Shown: piece by piece, positions 8,223 through 19,914 of the stretch
Numbering within the stretch: the stretch's first letter is position 1
Layout: the number at the start of each line of letters is the position of its first letter
Assembly (NCBI RefSeq): GCF_038967635.1
Contig: NZ_CP152413.1
Span: forward strand, 8,994,001-9,058,000
Direction of reading: 5' to 3'
Length of the DNA: 64,000 nt
From: Bradyrhizobium sp. B124
GTDB lineage: Bacteria; Pseudomonadota; Alphaproteobacteria; Rhizobiales; Xanthobacteraceae
Program-made: the position numbers and the translations under genes
Notes under the pieces: model-generated
Seen by the model: only the letters and a program-made list of their open reading frames with translations
The model's database searches: none
Told to the model about the DNA's origin: nothing

Positions 8223-10016
8223 TTACTTGGCCGCCACCGCTGATGCGGGAGGCTGGGTCAGCACCTGCCGGATCATCCGGGCGAGATCGGCCTTGCGATA
8301 GGGCTTGGGCAATAGCGTCACGTCCGGGTCGAGACGACCGTGATGGATGATCGCGTCCTCGGTATAGCCCGAGGTGAACAGCACGCGCACCGAGGGTAGC
8401 TTGGCGATCACAGCGTCGGCCACCTGCCGGCCGTTCATGCCGCCTGACATGATGACGTCGGTGAACAGCACGTCGCAGACAAAGCCGTTCTCGACCGCAG
8501 CCAATGCCTCGGGGCCGTTGGCGGTGACCATCGTGTGGTAGCCGAGCTGCTCAAGCTGGGCGGCGACGTAATTGCGGACCAGCGGATCGTCCTCGACGAC
8601 CAGGATGGATTCGTGGCCGCCGCGCGTGTCGGCCGGTGCGGGCGGCTCGACGTCGACCATGTCGCCCATGCTGCGCGGCAGATAGAGCTTGATCGAGGTG
8701 CCGTGGCCTTCTTCGGAATAAATCTTGAGATGCCCGTCAGACTGCTTGATGAAGCCGTACACCATGCTGAGCCCGAGGCCGGTGCCCTTACCGGTGTCCT
8801 TGGTGGTGAAGAATGGTTCGAACACCTTGTCGCGGATTGCCGCGGGAATGCCGCCGCCGGTGTCGCTGACCGCGACCATTACATATTCGCCGGCCCGCAC
8901 ATCGGGGTTGGCCGCGGCATAAACCTCGTCGAGGATGACGTTGCTGGTCTCCAGCATCAGCTTGCCACCATCGGGCATCGCATCGCGGGCATTGACGGCG
9001 AGATTGAGCAGCGCGGTCGCCATGTGGTTGGGGTCGATGAAGGCCGGCCAGGCGTCAGGCTCGAGCGCGGTATCGATTTCGAACTGCTCGCCGAGCGACG
9101 GGCGCAGCAGCCGCGCGGTGTCCTGCACCAGCGTGTTGAGGTTGGCTTCACGCGGCTGCAGCGGCTGCTGCCGCGAGAAGGCCAGCAGATGCTTGGTCAC
9201 CTCGGCTCCGCGAAAGGCGGCGTCGCTGATCATTTTTGTCACCGACGACAGCGCGGCATCGTGCTCGACGGCTTCGGCGAGGATGTCGATCAGGCCGGTG
9301 ATGACGGTCAGGATGTTGTTGAAGTCGTGGGCGATGCCGCCGGTGAGATGCCCGACGGCCTCCATCTTCTGCACCTGACGCAGCTTCTGCTCGGCTTCGA
9401 GTTGCTCCCGCGCGGCCTCGACCTCGCGGGCACGCATGAAGATTTCGGCTTCCATCTGCTCGGTGCGCTCGCGCAGCCGGTCGGTCAGCTTGTCCTGCTC
9501 GGCGCCGCGCTGCTTCAGCTGAATGAAGCCGGTGACGTCTTCCACCCGATGGATGATGTAGCTGAACTGTCCGCTCGGCCCGAACACCGGCGTATTGCGC
9601 GGGCTCCAGTAGCGTTCCTCGAATCCGCCACCCTCTGACTCGGGCTTGCGGATATCGTATTTCTGCACCGACATGGTGTCGGGGCGGCGGAACTGGACCA
9701 CGCGTTCCAGCGAGGCGCGCAGGTTGCGCACCCCGTCGGCGGCCGGATCGTCCGGATTATCCGGAAATACTTCGAACAGCCCGCGCCCAAGGATCGCGGC
9801 GCGCTCGGTTTTGGTGGCGCGCAGATAGGCGTCGCTTACTGCCACGATGCGGAAGTCAGGCTGCGTCAGCACCAGATAGAGGCCGGGCGCCGCCTCGAAT
9901 AACGCCTTGAAGTCAGGCATCGGCGGGGACTGATTTTGCAGTTCATCCTCCCTCGCAGGGATACGGTCCCCCAGTGACCGCAACCAAGATGTGGCACGCG
10001 TTCGCGGGAACTTCAA
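8223..10016 (-). CDS. PAS-domain hybrid sensor histidine kinase with C-terminal receiver
   Basis: A 597-residue soluble sensor with no membrane segments. A PAS domain covers about residues 35-165 and a coiled-coil linker 170-215. The phosphoacceptor His230 lies in GGIAHDFNNIL. The ATPase N-box is NLAVNARDA (338-346), with G-boxes DTGGGI and GTGLGLSMVYGF. A receiver domain from about 470 has Asp520 in DVLFTDVIMSGGMNG. The start may instead be Met33 (base 9920). It follows cbbR by 73 bp on the same strand, so it may be co-transcribed with it. A role in CO2-fixation control is suggested only by this position. Confidence 0.88.
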   Translation of the reverse strand: MKFPRTRATSWLRSLGDRIPAREDELQNQSPPMPDFKALFEAAPGLYLVLTQPDFRIVAVSDAYLRATKTERAAILGRGLFEVFPDNPDDPAADGVRNLRASLERVVQFRRPDTMSVQKYDIRKPESEGGGFEERYWSPRNTPVFGPSGQFSYIIHRVEDVTGFIQLKQRGAEQDKLTDRLRERTEQMEAEIFMRAREVEAAREQLEAEQKLRQVQKMEAVGHLTGGIAHDFNNILTVITGLIDILAEAVEHDAALSSVTKMISDAAFRGAEVTKHLLAFSRQQPLQPREANLNTLVQDTARLLRPSLGEQFEIDTALEPDAWPAFIDPNHMATALLNLAVNARDAMPDGGKLMLETSNVILDEVYAAANPDVRAGEYVMVAVSDTGGGIPAAIRDKVFEPFFTTKDTGKGTGLGLSMVYGFIKQSDGHLKIYSEEGHGTSIKLYLPRSMGDMVDVEPPAPADTRGGHESILVVEDDPLVRNYVAAQLEQLGYHTMVTANGPEALAAVENGFVCDVLFTDVIMSGGMNGRQVADAVIAKLPSVRVLFTSGYTEDAIIHHGRLDPDVTLLPKPYRKADLARMIRQVLTQPPASAVAAK

Positions 10017-10077
10017 TGGTTAACATACGGCGTTAACTCGATTTTTCCGATCGAACGGGTGTCGCAACGTCGTGGTG

Positions 10078-11004
10078 CTAGCGCGAGTTCGGCAGGTAGC
10101 GCCAACCCTCCTTGCCCAGGAAGTCCAGCATGGCCTGCGCGGGCGGCAGCAGGATCTTGTCGGTACGCCTGATGGCGTGCCACTGCCGGACGATCGGCAG
10201 GCCCTTCACCTTGAGCACCACCAGCCGGCCATCCTCCAGCTCATGAAACACGGTGTGCTGGGAAATGAAGGCGATGCCGAGCCCGGCCATGACAGCCTGC
10301 TTGATGGTCTCGTTGCTGTCCATCGCCATGCCGAGCTTCGGCTCCAGCCCGACCCGCTCGAAGTACTGCTGCATCAGCATCCGCGTGCCCGATCCCTGCT
10401 CGCGGGTGATGAAGGTTTCATTGGCGAGCTCCGATGTCGCAACGTGCCGCCGCCGCGCCAGCCGATGATCGGGTGCGGCGATGATGAAGTGCGGATGCCG
10501 GCCGAGTGGCTTCATCTCGACTTCGACATCGGCCGGCGGCCGGCCCATCACCGCGATGTCGAGATCGTAGCCGCGCAGCGCGTCGCGGATTTCTTCGCGG
10601 TTGCCGATCCTGAGCGTGACCTCGATCTTGGGAAAGCGGCGCGAGAACGCCGCGATCGCGAACGGCACGAAGTATTTCGCGGTCGAGACCGCGCCCATCG
10701 CGACGCGGCCGCCACTGCGGCCGGCGATCATGTCGAGCGACTGCTCGCAGTCCTTCAGCGCCGCCTCGATCCGCTCGATGAGCGCCAGCACATGCGCGCC
10801 GGCATCGGTCAGCGCCATGCCGTCGCCGGTGCGCTGGATCAGCGGCAATCCCGCGAGCGCCTGCAGGTTACGGAGCTGCAGCGTCACCGCCGGCTGCGTC
10901 AGGTTGAGCTGGTTGGCCGCCGACGTGATCGAGCGGGCCGCGTGCACGGCGGACAGCGCGCGCAGCTGGCGGATGGTGAGATCCCGCGAGAAGTTGCCGG
11001 CCAT
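10078..11004 (-). CDS. cbbR: LysR-type regulator of CO2 fixation, CbbR
   Basis: A 308-residue LysR regulator. The N-terminal HTH reads LTIRQLRALSAVHAARSITS then AANQLNLTQPAVTLQL; the rest is the periplasmic-binding-like effector domain. It is divergent from cbbF at the head of the Calvin-cycle operon, the canonical cbbR position. CbbR proteins activate cbb operons in response to metabolites such as RuBP or NADPH. ATG at 11004 is preferred because GGAG lies 6 bases upstream on the coding strand; upstream in-frame starts (11016 and a TTG at 11040) have weaker sites. Confidence 0.95.
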   Translation of the reverse strand: MAGNFSRDLTIRQLRALSAVHAARSITSAANQLNLTQPAVTLQLRNLQALAGLPLIQRTGDGMALTDAGAHVLALIERIEAALKDCEQSLDMIAGRSGGRVAMGAVSTAKYFVPFAIAAFSRRFPKIEVTLRIGNREEIRDALRGYDLDIAVMGRPPADVEVEMKPLGRHPHFIIAAPDHRLARRRHVATSELANETFITREQGSGTRMLMQQYFERVGLEPKLGMAMDSNETIKQAVMAGLGIAFISQHTVFHELEDGRLVVLKVKGLPIVRQWHAIRRTDKILLPPAQAMLDFLGKEGWRYLPNSR

Positions 11005-11026
11005 CACAAGCTCCATAAGAAATACT

Positions 11027-11067
11027 TTGCCCAGACCCAAGATAATGAAATTTCCCTAATTGGGCAA
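11027..11067. promoter_or_regulatory. Inverted repeat in the cbbR-cbbF promoter region, possible CbbR site
   Basis: Arms TTGCCCA (11027-11033) and TGGGCAA (11061-11067) are perfect complements separated by 27 bases of AT-rich DNA. They lie in the divergent promoter region where CbbR must bind. The region is unusually AT-rich for this genome. Assignment to CbbR is inference from position. Confidence 0.4.
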
Positions 11068-11153
11068 TTCGCGCGTTGATAGGCCGAAGGCGACTCCCCT
11101 GCGGTCGCCCCTCGACACCTCGGGACAGAGGGCGCGATCAAAGGGAGAGGCCG

Positions 11154-12191
11154 GTGGAAATTCGTCCTGCATTGCATGCCCATCTGGAGTGGCCGACGCA
11201 GCACAACCCGCTGCGCGCCGCGACCGTTGCGGTGGTCGAAGCCCTTGCCGGCGCCGCGATCGAGCTCTCGCGCATCATCGCCGCGGGCCCGCTCGCCGGC
11301 GTCGGCGGCGAGAGCGGCGGGATCAATCCCGACGGCGATCGCCAGAAGACCATCGACATCGTCGCCGACAACCTGATGCGCGACGCGCTGCGTACGGCGC
11401 CCGTCGCTGCGGTGTTGTCGGAAGAGGTCGAGCTGCCGGAGACGCTCGATACCGATGCGCCGCTCTGCGTCGCGATCGATCCGCTCGATGGATCCGCCAA
11501 TCTCGAAAACAACATCTCGATCGGCACGATCTTCTCGATCCGGCCGAAGGGAAACGACATTCTCTCTACCTTCTTCGAGCCCGGTACGGCGCAATGTGCT
11601 GCGGGCTGCTTCATCTACGGTCCGCAGACCGTGCTGGTGCTGGCGCTCGACCAGTGCGTCGACTGCTTCACGCTGGATCCGCGAGCCGGCGAGTTCGTCC
11701 TGACGGCGCGCGACCTCCGGGTGCCGCAGAACGCGACGGAATTCGCCATCAACGCCTCGAACCGGCGGCACTGGAGCGGCCCGGTGCGCAACTACATCGA
11801 CGAGTGCCTTGCCGGCGTGAACGGCGAGCGCGGCCAGGACTTCAACATGCGCTGGATCGGCTCGCTGGTGGCCGAGGCCTATCGCATCCTGATGCGCGGC
11901 GGCGTGTTCCTGTATCCGGCGGATGCGCGCCAGGGCTACCGCGAAGGCCGGCTGCGCCTGCTCTACGAGGCGCATCCCATCGCGCTGATCATGGAGTGGG
12001 CGGGCGGCGCCGCGTCCAGTGGCCGGTCGCGCATTCTCGAACTCTCGGCACGCACGCCGCATCAGCGCGTGCCGCTGATCATGGGATCGGCGCGCGCCGT
12101 GCGCGACGTCGATGCGATCCACCTGACCGTCGAGCCGTTGTTCGAGAGCAGCGATGCCCCGCTGTTCGCGCGGCGCGGCCTGTTCCGCTGA
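11154..12191 (+). CDS. cbbF: Fructose-1,6-bisphosphatase class I
   Basis: A 345-residue cytoplasmic phosphatase converting fructose-1,6-bisphosphate to fructose-6-phosphate (and probably sedoheptulose-1,7-bisphosphate to the monophosphate) in RuBP regeneration. The metal and substrate motif DPLDGS is at residues 109-114, with the upstream ligands LSEEVELP near 90. The start is GTG at 11154 with AAGGGAGAGG just upstream; a longer frame from 11076 has no such site. It is the first gene of the cbb operon, under the divergent cbbR. Confidence 0.95.
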   Translation: MEIRPALHAHLEWPTQHNPLRAATVAVVEALAGAAIELSRIIAAGPLAGVGGESGGINPDGDRQKTIDIVADNLMRDALRTAPVAAVLSEEVELPETLDTDAPLCVAIDPLDGSANLENNISIGTIFSIRPKGNDILSTFFEPGTAQCAAGCFIYGPQTVLVLALDQCVDCFTLDPRAGEFVLTARDLRVPQNATEFAINASNRRHWSGPVRNYIDECLAGVNGERGQDFNMRWIGSLVAEAYRILMRGGVFLYPADARQGYREGRLRLLYEAHPIALIMEWAGGAASSGRSRILELSARTPHQRVPLIMGSARAVRDVDAIHLTVEPLFESSDAPLFARRGLFR

Positions 12192-12201
12192 GGGGGAGCG
12201 C

Positions 12202-13077
12202 ATGTCTCGTCGACATCCCATCATCTCGATCACCGGTTCGTCCGGTGCCGGCACCACCTCGGTGAAGAAGACGTTCGAGAACATCTTCCGCCGCGAGAAT
12301 GTGGTTGCGGCCTATATCGAGGGCGACGCGTTCCACCGCTACGACCGCGCCGAGATGCGCAGCCATATGCTGGAGAAGGCCGAGCGCGGCGACAAGCATT
12401 TCAGCCATTTCAGCCCCGAGACCAATTTGTTCGAGGAGCTGGAGAAGCTGTTCAGCGACTATGCCGAGACCGGCACCGGAACGACGCGGCACTATGTGCA
12501 CGACGAGGAGGAATCGCGGCTCTACGGCGCCAAGCCCGGCACCTTCACCGCGTGGGAAGCGCTGCCGGAGAATTCCGACCTGCTGTTCTACGAGGGCCTG
12601 CACGGCGCTGTGGTCACCGACAAGGTGAATGTCGCGCAACACGCCGACCTCAAGATCGGCGTCGTGCCTGTCATCAACCTCGAATGGATCCAGAAGCTGC
12701 ATCGCGATCGCAGCCATCGCGGCTACTCCACCGAGGCGGTGACCGACACCATCCTGCGCCGCATGCCGGACTATGTGAATTACATCTGCCCGCAATTCAG
12801 CGAGACCGACATCAACTTCCAGCGCGTGCCGACGGTCGATACGTCGAACCCGTTCATCGCGCGCTGGATCCCGACACCGGATGAATCGATGGTCGTGATC
12901 CGGTTGAAGAACCCGCGCGGCATCGATTTTCCCTATCTGCTCTCGATGATCCCGAACAGCTTCATGTCGCGCGCCAATTCGATCGTGATTCACGGCGCCA
13001 AGCTCGACCTCGCGATGCAGCTCATCCTCACCCCGCTGATCCTGCAATTGATCGAACGAAAGAGGCGAACGATATGA
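12202..13077 (+). CDS. cbbP: Phosphoribulokinase
   Basis: A 291-residue kinase that phosphorylates ribulose-5-phosphate to RuBP, the CO2 acceptor. The nucleotide loop GSSGAGTT is at residues 12-19, the catalytic aspartate Asp42 is in [12 protein letters not shown], and the length fits the proteobacterial PRK type. The start follows GGGGGAGCGC at 12191, ten bases after cbbF ends. Its stop overlaps the cbbT start (ATATGACC), so the two are translationally coupled. Confidence 0.96.
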   Translation: MSRRHPIISITGSSGAGTTSVKKTFENIFRRENVVAAYIEGDAFHRYDRAEMRSHMLEKAERGDKHFSHFSPETNLFEELEKLFSDYAETGTGTTRHYVHDEEESRLYGAKPGTFTAWEALPENSDLLFYEGLHGAVVTDKVNVAQHADLKIGVVPVINLEWIQKLHRDRSHRGYSTEAVTDTILRRMPDYVNYICPQFSETDINFQRVPTVDTSNPFIARWIPTPDESMVVIRLKNPRGIDFPYLLSMIPNSFMSRANSIVIHGAKLDLAMQLILTPLILQLIERKRRTI

Positions 13078-15095
13078 CCGCACTTGCGTCCGTTGCCAGC
13101 CGGCCCGAAATCAGCCACGACGAGATGGCCAACGCCATCCGCTTCCTCGCCATCGACGCGGTGGAGCAGGCGAAGTCCGGCCATCCCGGCATGCCGATGG
13201 GCATGGCCGATGTCGCGACCGTCCTGTTCACCGACTTCCTGAAGTTCGATCCGGCCGATCCGGCCTGGCCTGACCGCGACCGCTTCGTGCTGTCGGCCGG
13301 CCACGGCTCGATGCTGCTCTATGCGCTGCTCTATCTGACCGGCTACGAGAGCATGACGCTCGATCAGCTCAAGGCGTTCCGGCAATGGGGATCGCAGACC
13401 CCGGGACATCCTGAGTATGGTCATACGCCCGGTGTCGAGACCACGACCGGGCCGCTCGGGCAGGGGATCGCGACCGCGGTCGGCATGGCGCTCGCGGAGC
13501 GCTTGATGAACGCGCGCTTCGGCGACGATCTCGTCGATCACTACACCTACGTAATCGCTGGCGATGGTTGCCTGATGGAAGGCCTCAGCCATGAGGCGAT
13601 TTCGCTCGCCGGCCATCTGCGGCTGAACCGGCTGATCGTGCTGTTCGACGACAACCAGATCTCGATCGACGGCGCCACCTCGCTGTCCTGCTCGGACGAC
13701 CAGACGGCGCGATTTGCGGCCAGCGGCTGGAACGTGTGCCGCATCGATGGCCACGATCCGCAGGCAATCTCTGCGGCGATCAGGCAGGCACGAGCGAGCG
13801 ATCGTCCGTCGCTGATCGCCTGCCGCACGGTGATCGGATTCGGTGCGCCGAACCGGCAGGGCAGCGAGAAGGTACACGGCGCACCGCTCGGCGGCGATGA
13901 GGCGGCGAAGACCCGCAGCGCGCTGCGCTGGCCGTATCCGGCCTTCGAAATCCCCGACGCCGTGCTGGCCGAGTGGCGCGAGCTCGGTGGCCGCGGCCGC
14001 GACGCACGGCGGGCCTGGATCGAGCGCTCGCGCAGCGCCTGCACGGGCAACAAGGGCGAGCGATCTCCGTTCCACGACGCGCTGAACCGGAAACTGCCCT
14101 GCACCTATGCCGAGGCGATGGCGAAGCTCGTTGAGCGGTTTGCGACCGAGCAGCCAAAACTCGCCACGCGGCAGGCCTCGCAGCAGGTCATCGACGTGAT
14201 CGCCGAAGCATTGCCAAATCTCCTGGGCGGATCGGCCGACCTCACGCACTCCAATCTCACGCTGGCCAAGTCGCAGGTCTCGGTGCGGCCGGAAACGCTC
14301 GACGGCAGCTATATCCACTACGGCATCCGCGAGCACGGCATGGCGGCGGCGATGAACGGCATCGCGCTGCACGGCGGGTTCATTCCCTATGGCGGCACCT
14401 TCCTCAGCTTCGCCGACTACAGCCGGCCGGCGATCCGCCTCGCGGCATTGATGGGCATCCGCGTCATTCATGTGATGACCCACGATTCGATCGGGCTCGG
14501 CGAAGACGGGCCGACGCATCAGCCGGTCGAGCATCTGGCGGCGCTGCGGGCGATCCCGAACCTGCTGGTGTTCCGTCCGGCCGATGCGGTCGAGACCGCG
14601 GAAGCCTGGGACTGCGCGCTGAAGGCAGAGACCTCGCCGTCGATCCTCTGTCTGTCGCGGCAGGCGCTGCCGACGGTCCGTGACGGCAGCAAGGACAACC
14701 AGGTCGCGCTCGGCGCCTACGTTCTCGTCGAGCCGGCCTTCGGGCGTGACGTCACCCTGATTGCAACGGGTTCGGAGGTGTCGATCGCGCTCGAAGCCGC
14801 AAAGCTGCTGGCGGAAGCAGGGGTGAAGGCCGCGGTCGTCTCGGCCCCGTGCTTCGACCTGTTCCGCCAGCAGCCGCGCGACTATCGCGCCCAGGTGCTG
14901 GGCAACGCGCCGCGTGTCGGTGTCGAAGCCGCAGTCGAGGGCGACTGGGCCCGCTGGCTCGGCGACGACGGCGTATTCGTCGGCATGACCGGCTTCGGCG
15001 CCTCGGCGCCGGCCGACGTGCTGTACCGCGAATTCGGCATCACGCCGGCGGCCATCGCCGCGGCGGCAAGACAGCTCATGCAACCAACGAATTGA
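13074..15095 (+). CDS. cbbT: Transketolase
   Basis: A 673-residue thiamine-diphosphate enzyme that exchanges two-carbon units between sugar phosphates in the regeneration phase. Key features are [12 protein letters not shown] (residues 35-46), the cofactor motif [13 protein letters not shown] and the helix [21 protein letters not shown] in the pyrimidine domain. Length is normal. It overlaps cbbP by 4 bases and is followed by cbbA after 15 bases with a strong AAGGAGG ribosome site. Confidence 0.96.
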   Translation: MTALASVASRPEISHDEMANAIRFLAIDAVEQAKSGHPGMPMGMADVATVLFTDFLKFDPADPAWPDRDRFVLSAGHGSMLLYALLYLTGYESMTLDQLKAFRQWGSQTPGHPEYGHTPGVETTTGPLGQGIATAVGMALAERLMNARFGDDLVDHYTYVIAGDGCLMEGLSHEAISLAGHLRLNRLIVLFDDNQISIDGATSLSCSDDQTARFAASGWNVCRIDGHDPQAISAAIRQARASDRPSLIACRTVIGFGAPNRQGSEKVHGAPLGGDEAAKTRSALRWPYPAFEIPDAVLAEWRELGGRGRDARRAWIERSRSACTGNKGERSPFHDALNRKLPCTYAEAMAKLVERFATEQPKLATRQASQQVIDVIAEALPNLLGGSADLTHSNLTLAKSQVSVRPETLDGSYIHYGIREHGMAAAMNGIALHGGFIPYGGTFLSFADYSRPAIRLAALMGIRVIHVMTHDSIGLGEDGPTHQPVEHLAALRAIPNLLVFRPADAVETAEAWDCALKAETSPSILCLSRQALPTVRDGSKDNQVALGAYVLVEPAFGRDVTLIATGSEVSIALEAAKLLAEAGVKAAVVSAPCFDLFRQQPRDYRAQVLGNAPRVGVEAAVEGDWARWLGDDGVFVGMTGFGASAPADVLYREFGITPAAIAAAARQLMQPTN

Positions 15096-15110
15096 AAGGA
15101 GGACGGCACC

Positions 15111-16193
15111 ATGGCGCGGATAACCCTGAGGCAATTGCTCGATCACGCCGCCGAACGCGGCTACGGCGTGCCGGCCTTCAACATCAACAACATGGAGCAG
15201 GGCCTCGCCATCATGGAGGCGGCGGCGGCCCGCGATGCGCCTGTCATCATCCAGGCCTCGCGCGGCGCGCGGTCCTATGCCAACGACATCATGCTGGCGA
15301 AGATGATCGATGCGCTGGAGGAAATGTATCCGCAGATACCGCTCTGCCTGCACCTCGATCACGGCAACGAGGAGGCGACCTGCGCGACCGCGATCCGCTA
15401 CGGCTTCACCTCCGTCATGATGGACGGCTCGCTCAAGGCCGACGCCAAGACCGCGGCCGACTATGACTACAATGTCGATATCACCCGCCGGGTGGTCGAC
15501 ATGGCGCATTGGGTCGGCGCGTCGGTGGAAGGCGAGCTCGGCGTGCTCGGTTCGCTCGAACACGGTGGCGGCGAGCAGGAGGACGGTCACGGCGTCGAAG
15601 GCAAGGTCAGCCACGATCAGCTGCTCACCGACCCGGACCAGGCGGTCGATTTCGTCCGCGCCACCAAGGTCGATGCGCTCGCGATCGCGATGGGCACCTC
15701 GCACGGCGCCTACAAGTTCACGCGGCGGCCCGATGGCGAGATCCTGGCGATGCGCGTGGTCGAGGAGATCCATACGCGCCTGCCCAACACGCATCTGGTG
15801 ATGCACGGCTCGTCCTCGGTGCCGCAGGCGCTGCAGGACATGTTCAACCAGTTCGGCGGCGAGATGCCGCAGACCTGGGGCGTGCCGGTCGAGGAGATCG
15901 TCCGCGGCATCAAGCACGGCGTGCGCAAGGTCAACATCGACACCGATTGCCGCCTGGCGATGGCCGCCGCCTTCCGCAAGGTCGCCGTGCAGTCGAAGAG
16001 CGAGTTCGATCCGCGCAAATTCCTGAAGCCGGCGATGGATGCGCTGCGCGAACTCTGCCGTGACCGCTTCGAGCAGTTCGGCACGGCCGGCAATGCCGCC
16101 AGGATCAAGGTGGTTGCACTGCCGGAAATGGCCCGTCGCTATCGCGCCGGCGCGCTTGATCCGCAGATTGGAAAGATCACCCAGGCCGCCTGA
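15111..16193 (+). CDS. cbbA: Fructose-bisphosphate aldolase, class II
   Basis: A 360-residue zinc-dependent aldolase joining glyceraldehyde-3-phosphate and dihydroxyacetone phosphate. The metal and active-site motif [10 protein letters not shown] spans residues 81-90, followed by [11 protein letters not shown] and the zinc/phosphate motif VMHGSSSVP. The form is the longer Calvin-cycle type (CbbA) of proteobacteria. AAGGAGGACGGCACC precedes the ATG. A 33-base gap leads to cbbL. Confidence 0.95.
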   Translation: MARITLRQLLDHAAERGYGVPAFNINNMEQGLAIMEAAAARDAPVIIQASRGARSYANDIMLAKMIDALEEMYPQIPLCLHLDHGNEEATCATAIRYGFTSVMMDGSLKADAKTAADYDYNVDITRRVVDMAHWVGASVEGELGVLGSLEHGGGEQEDGHGVEGKVSHDQLLTDPDQAVDFVRATKVDALAIAMGTSHGAYKFTRRPDGEILAMRVVEEIHTRLPNTHLVMHGSSSVPQALQDMFNQFGGEMPQTWGVPVEEIVRGIKHGVRKVNIDTDCRLAMAAAFRKVAVQSKSEFDPRKFLKPAMDALRELCRDRFEQFGTAGNAARIKVVALPEMARRYRAGALDPQIGKITQAA

Positions 16194-17690
<1,497 letters not shown>

Positions 17691-17702
17691 CAGGAGTTTC
17701 TC

Positions 17703-18128
17703 ATGCGCGTGACCCAAGGCTGCTTCTCTTTCCTGCCCGATCTCACCGATGAGCAGATCGCCGCGCAGGTGCAATACTGCCTCGACAAGGGCTGGGCGGT
17801 GAACATCGAGTTCACCGACGATCCGCATCCCCGCAACACCTATTGGGACATGTGGGGCCTGCCGATGTTCGACCTGCGCGATGCGGCGGGCATCATGAAG
17901 GAGCTCGTCGATTGCCGGCGGGTGTATGGCGACCGATACATCCGGATCTCCGGCTTCGATTCCGGCCACGGTTGGGAGTCGGTGCGGCTGTCCTTCATCG
18001 TCAACCGGCCGCGCGAGGAACCCGGCTTCCGGCTCGATCGTGCGGAAGGCACCGGACGCAACCTGCGTTACGCGACGCATTCCTATGCGGCTGGTCGCCC
18101 CGAGGGCGAGCGCTACGCCGATCAGTGA
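17703..18128 (+). CDS. cbbS: RuBisCO small subunit
   Basis: The 141-residue small subunit that caps the L8S8 holoenzyme. It starts [19 protein letters not shown] and contains [27 protein letters not shown], then a C-terminal extension typical of red-type small subunits ([16 protein letters not shown] onward), which forms the beta-hairpin needed for assembly in that class. CAGGAG precedes the ATG. It is followed by a terminator-like hairpin before cbbX. Confidence 0.96.
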   Translation: MRVTQGCFSFLPDLTDEQIAAQVQYCLDKGWAVNIEFTDDPHPRNTYWDMWGLPMFDLRDAAGIMKELVDCRRVYGDRYIRISGFDSGHGWESVRLSFIVNRPREEPGFRLDRAEGTGRNLRYATHSYAAGRPEGERYADQ

Positions 18129-18189
18129 CCGCGTCCGGCTTGCAAGCCAGGCGGATTGCTCCCTCGACCGTCCTGGTCCGGATGCACTT

Positions 18190-18224
18190 CTCCGTCGTCG
18201 CCGCCGCGGCGACGGAGCCTTTTT
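18190..18224 (+). terminator. Terminator-like hairpin between cbbS and cbbX
   Basis: Arms CTCCGTCG and CGACGGAG pair perfectly and the stem continues inward to about 12 bp with one G-U pair. A run of five T (18220-18224) follows two bases after the stem. This is the layout of an intrinsic terminator, placed inside the operon, 12 bp before the cbbX ribosome site. It probably lets only part of the transcription pass, giving much cbbLS and little cbbX. Confidence 0.6.
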
Positions 18225-18239
18225 CGAAGCGAGAGGATG

Positions 18240-19169
18240 ATGACCCAAGCGCAAGAACAAATCCGCGAGACGCCGCCCGAGACCATCGACCTCCGGCACG
18301 AGTTTGCCGACCTCGGCATCGGTAACGTGCTCGACCAGCTCGATTCCGAATTGATCGGCCTGAGGCCCGTGAAGACGCGCATCCGGGAGATCGCCTCGCT
18401 GCTGCTGGTCGAACGCATCAGGCAGAAGATGGCGCTGGCGACGACGTTCCCGACCCTGCACATGTCGTTCACCGGCAATCCCGGCACCGGCAAGACGACG
18501 GTCGCGCTGCGGATGGCCGGTATCCTGCACAAGCTCGGCTTCGTGCGCCGCGGCCACGTCATCAGCGTCACGCGCGACGATCTCGTCGGGCAATATATCG
18601 GTCACACCGCGCCGAAGACGAAAGAAATATTGAAGAAGGCGATGGGCGGTGTGCTGTTCATCGACGAGGCCTATTACCTGTACCGCCCCGAGAACGAGCG
18701 CGACTATGGCCAGGAGGCGATCGAGATCCTGCTGCAGATCATGGAACAGCAGCGCGAGGATCTGGTGGTGATCCTGGCCGGCTATGGCGACCGCATGGAG
18801 AAGTTCTTCCAGAGCAATCCGGGGTTCCGCTCCCGCATCGCGCATCACATCGACTTCCCGGACTATTCCGACGGGGAGCTGCTCTGGATCGCCGAGCTGA
18901 TGTTGCAACGGCAGAATTATCGTTTCTCTCCGGAAGCACGCGAGGCCTTCACCCGGTACATCGGCATCCGCAAGGAACAGCCGCTGTTCTCCAATGCGCG
19001 CTCGATCCGCAACGCGCTCGACCGCATCCGGCTGCGCCAGGCCAACCGGATCGTGGCGAAGCTCGACCGCACGCTCACGGCCGACGATGTGATGTCGATC
19101 GAGGCCGGCGACGTGCTTGCGAGCCGCGTGTTCGCGAAAGGGACCGGTGCTGTGGGCGAGGCACGATGA
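18240..19169 (+). CDS. cbbX: Red-type RuBisCO activase CbbX (AAA+ ATPase)
   Basis: A 309-residue AAA+ protein that remodels inhibited red-type RuBisCO by threading the large-subunit C-terminus. Walker A GNPGTGKT is at residues 79-86, the pore loop contains YIGHT (119-123), and Walker B VLFIDE is at 138-143; sensor and arginine-finger regions follow ([17 protein letters not shown]). Two ATGs are adjacent (18237 and 18240); the second is chosen because GAGAGG directly abuts the first. Its stop overlaps the cbbY start. Confidence 0.95.
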   Translation: MTQAQEQIRETPPETIDLRHEFADLGIGNVLDQLDSELIGLRPVKTRIREIASLLLVERIRQKMALATTFPTLHMSFTGNPGTGKTTVALRMAGILHKLGFVRRGHVISVTRDDLVGQYIGHTAPKTKEILKKAMGGVLFIDEAYYLYRPENERDYGQEAIEILLQIMEQQREDLVVILAGYGDRMEKFFQSNPGFRSRIAHHIDFPDYSDGELLWIAELMLQRQNYRFSPEAREAFTRYIGIRKEQPLFSNARSIRNALDRIRLRQANRIVAKLDRTLTADDVMSIEAGDVLASRVFAKGTGAVGEAR

Positions 19170-19882
19170 ACCAGGCGCTCGCCGGCATCAGGAACGCCGG
19201 GATGCGCCACATCATTGCGGGCGCCCGCGCGTTGATCTTCGATGTCGACGGCACGCTCGCCGAAACCGAGGAAGTGCACCGCCGCGCCTTCAATGAGGCG
19301 TTCGCCGAGGCCGGCCTCGATTGGTTCTGGGACCAGGTCACCTACGCGCGGCTGCTTCGGGTCGCCGGAGGCAAGGAGCGCATCCGTGCCTTCGACCAGC
19401 GCAACGCGGTTCCGTCGCTGACATTCTCTGATATCGCCGACTTGCATGGAATCAAGACCAAGCGCTACGCCGCGCTGATTGCAGCGGGTGACTGCCCGTT
19501 GCGGCCGGGCGTGAGGGCCTGGCTCGCCGGCGCGCGCAGCCGCGGCCAGCGCCTCGCGCTCGCCACGACGACCTCGCATGGCAATATCGATGCGCTGCTG
19601 TCGGTCGCGCTGGGGCTGGACTGGGCCGATCTGTTCGAGGCTGTTGTCGCCGGCGACGACGTGCCCCGGAAGAAGCCGGCTCCGGACGTCTATGTCGAGG
19701 TGCTGGCGCGGCTCGGGCTCGGACCGGCGGATTGCATTGCCGTCGAGGATTCCGGCAACGGCCTCATCGCCGCGTCGCGGGCGGGCATCCCCGTGGTCAT
19801 CACCCGCAGCACCTATTTCAGCGACGACGATTTCGCCGGAGCGTTGCTTGTTGTTGACGATCTGTCTGACATCGACGCTTGA
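19166..19882 (+). CDS. cbbY: CbbY phosphatase (xylulose-1,5-bisphosphate type HAD hydrolase)
   Basis: A 238-residue haloacid-dehalogenase phosphatase. The nucleophile and acid/base pair Asp26/Asp28 sit in [10 protein letters not shown], followed by [12 protein letters not shown] and VAGGKERI, which are diagnostic of CbbY rather than of phosphoglycolate phosphatase (CbbZ); KKPAPDVY and VEDSGNGL complete the active site. CbbY removes xylulose-1,5-bisphosphate, a misfire product that inhibits RuBisCO, and so complements CbbX. Its ATG overlaps the cbbX stop. A downstream Met13 could be the true start. Confidence 0.88.
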   Translation: MNQALAGIRNAGMRHIIAGARALIFDVDGTLAETEEVHRRAFNEAFAEAGLDWFWDQVTYARLLRVAGGKERIRAFDQRNAVPSLTFSDIADLHGIKTKRYAALIAAGDCPLRPGVRAWLAGARSRGQRLALATTTSHGNIDALLSVALGLDWADLFEAVVAGDDVPRKKPAPDVYVEVLARLGLGPADCIAVEDSGNGLIAASRAGIPVVITRSTYFSDDDFAGALLVVDDLSDIDA

Positions 19883-19914
19883 AGGCTGCTGCCGCCGGCC
19901 GGCCGTCAGCTCTG

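Noticed and set aside
19166-19882. Labelling the last cbb gene as phosphoglycolate phosphatase (cbbZ)
   Set aside because: The motifs after the nucleophile match CbbY, not the phosphoglycolate phosphatase family.
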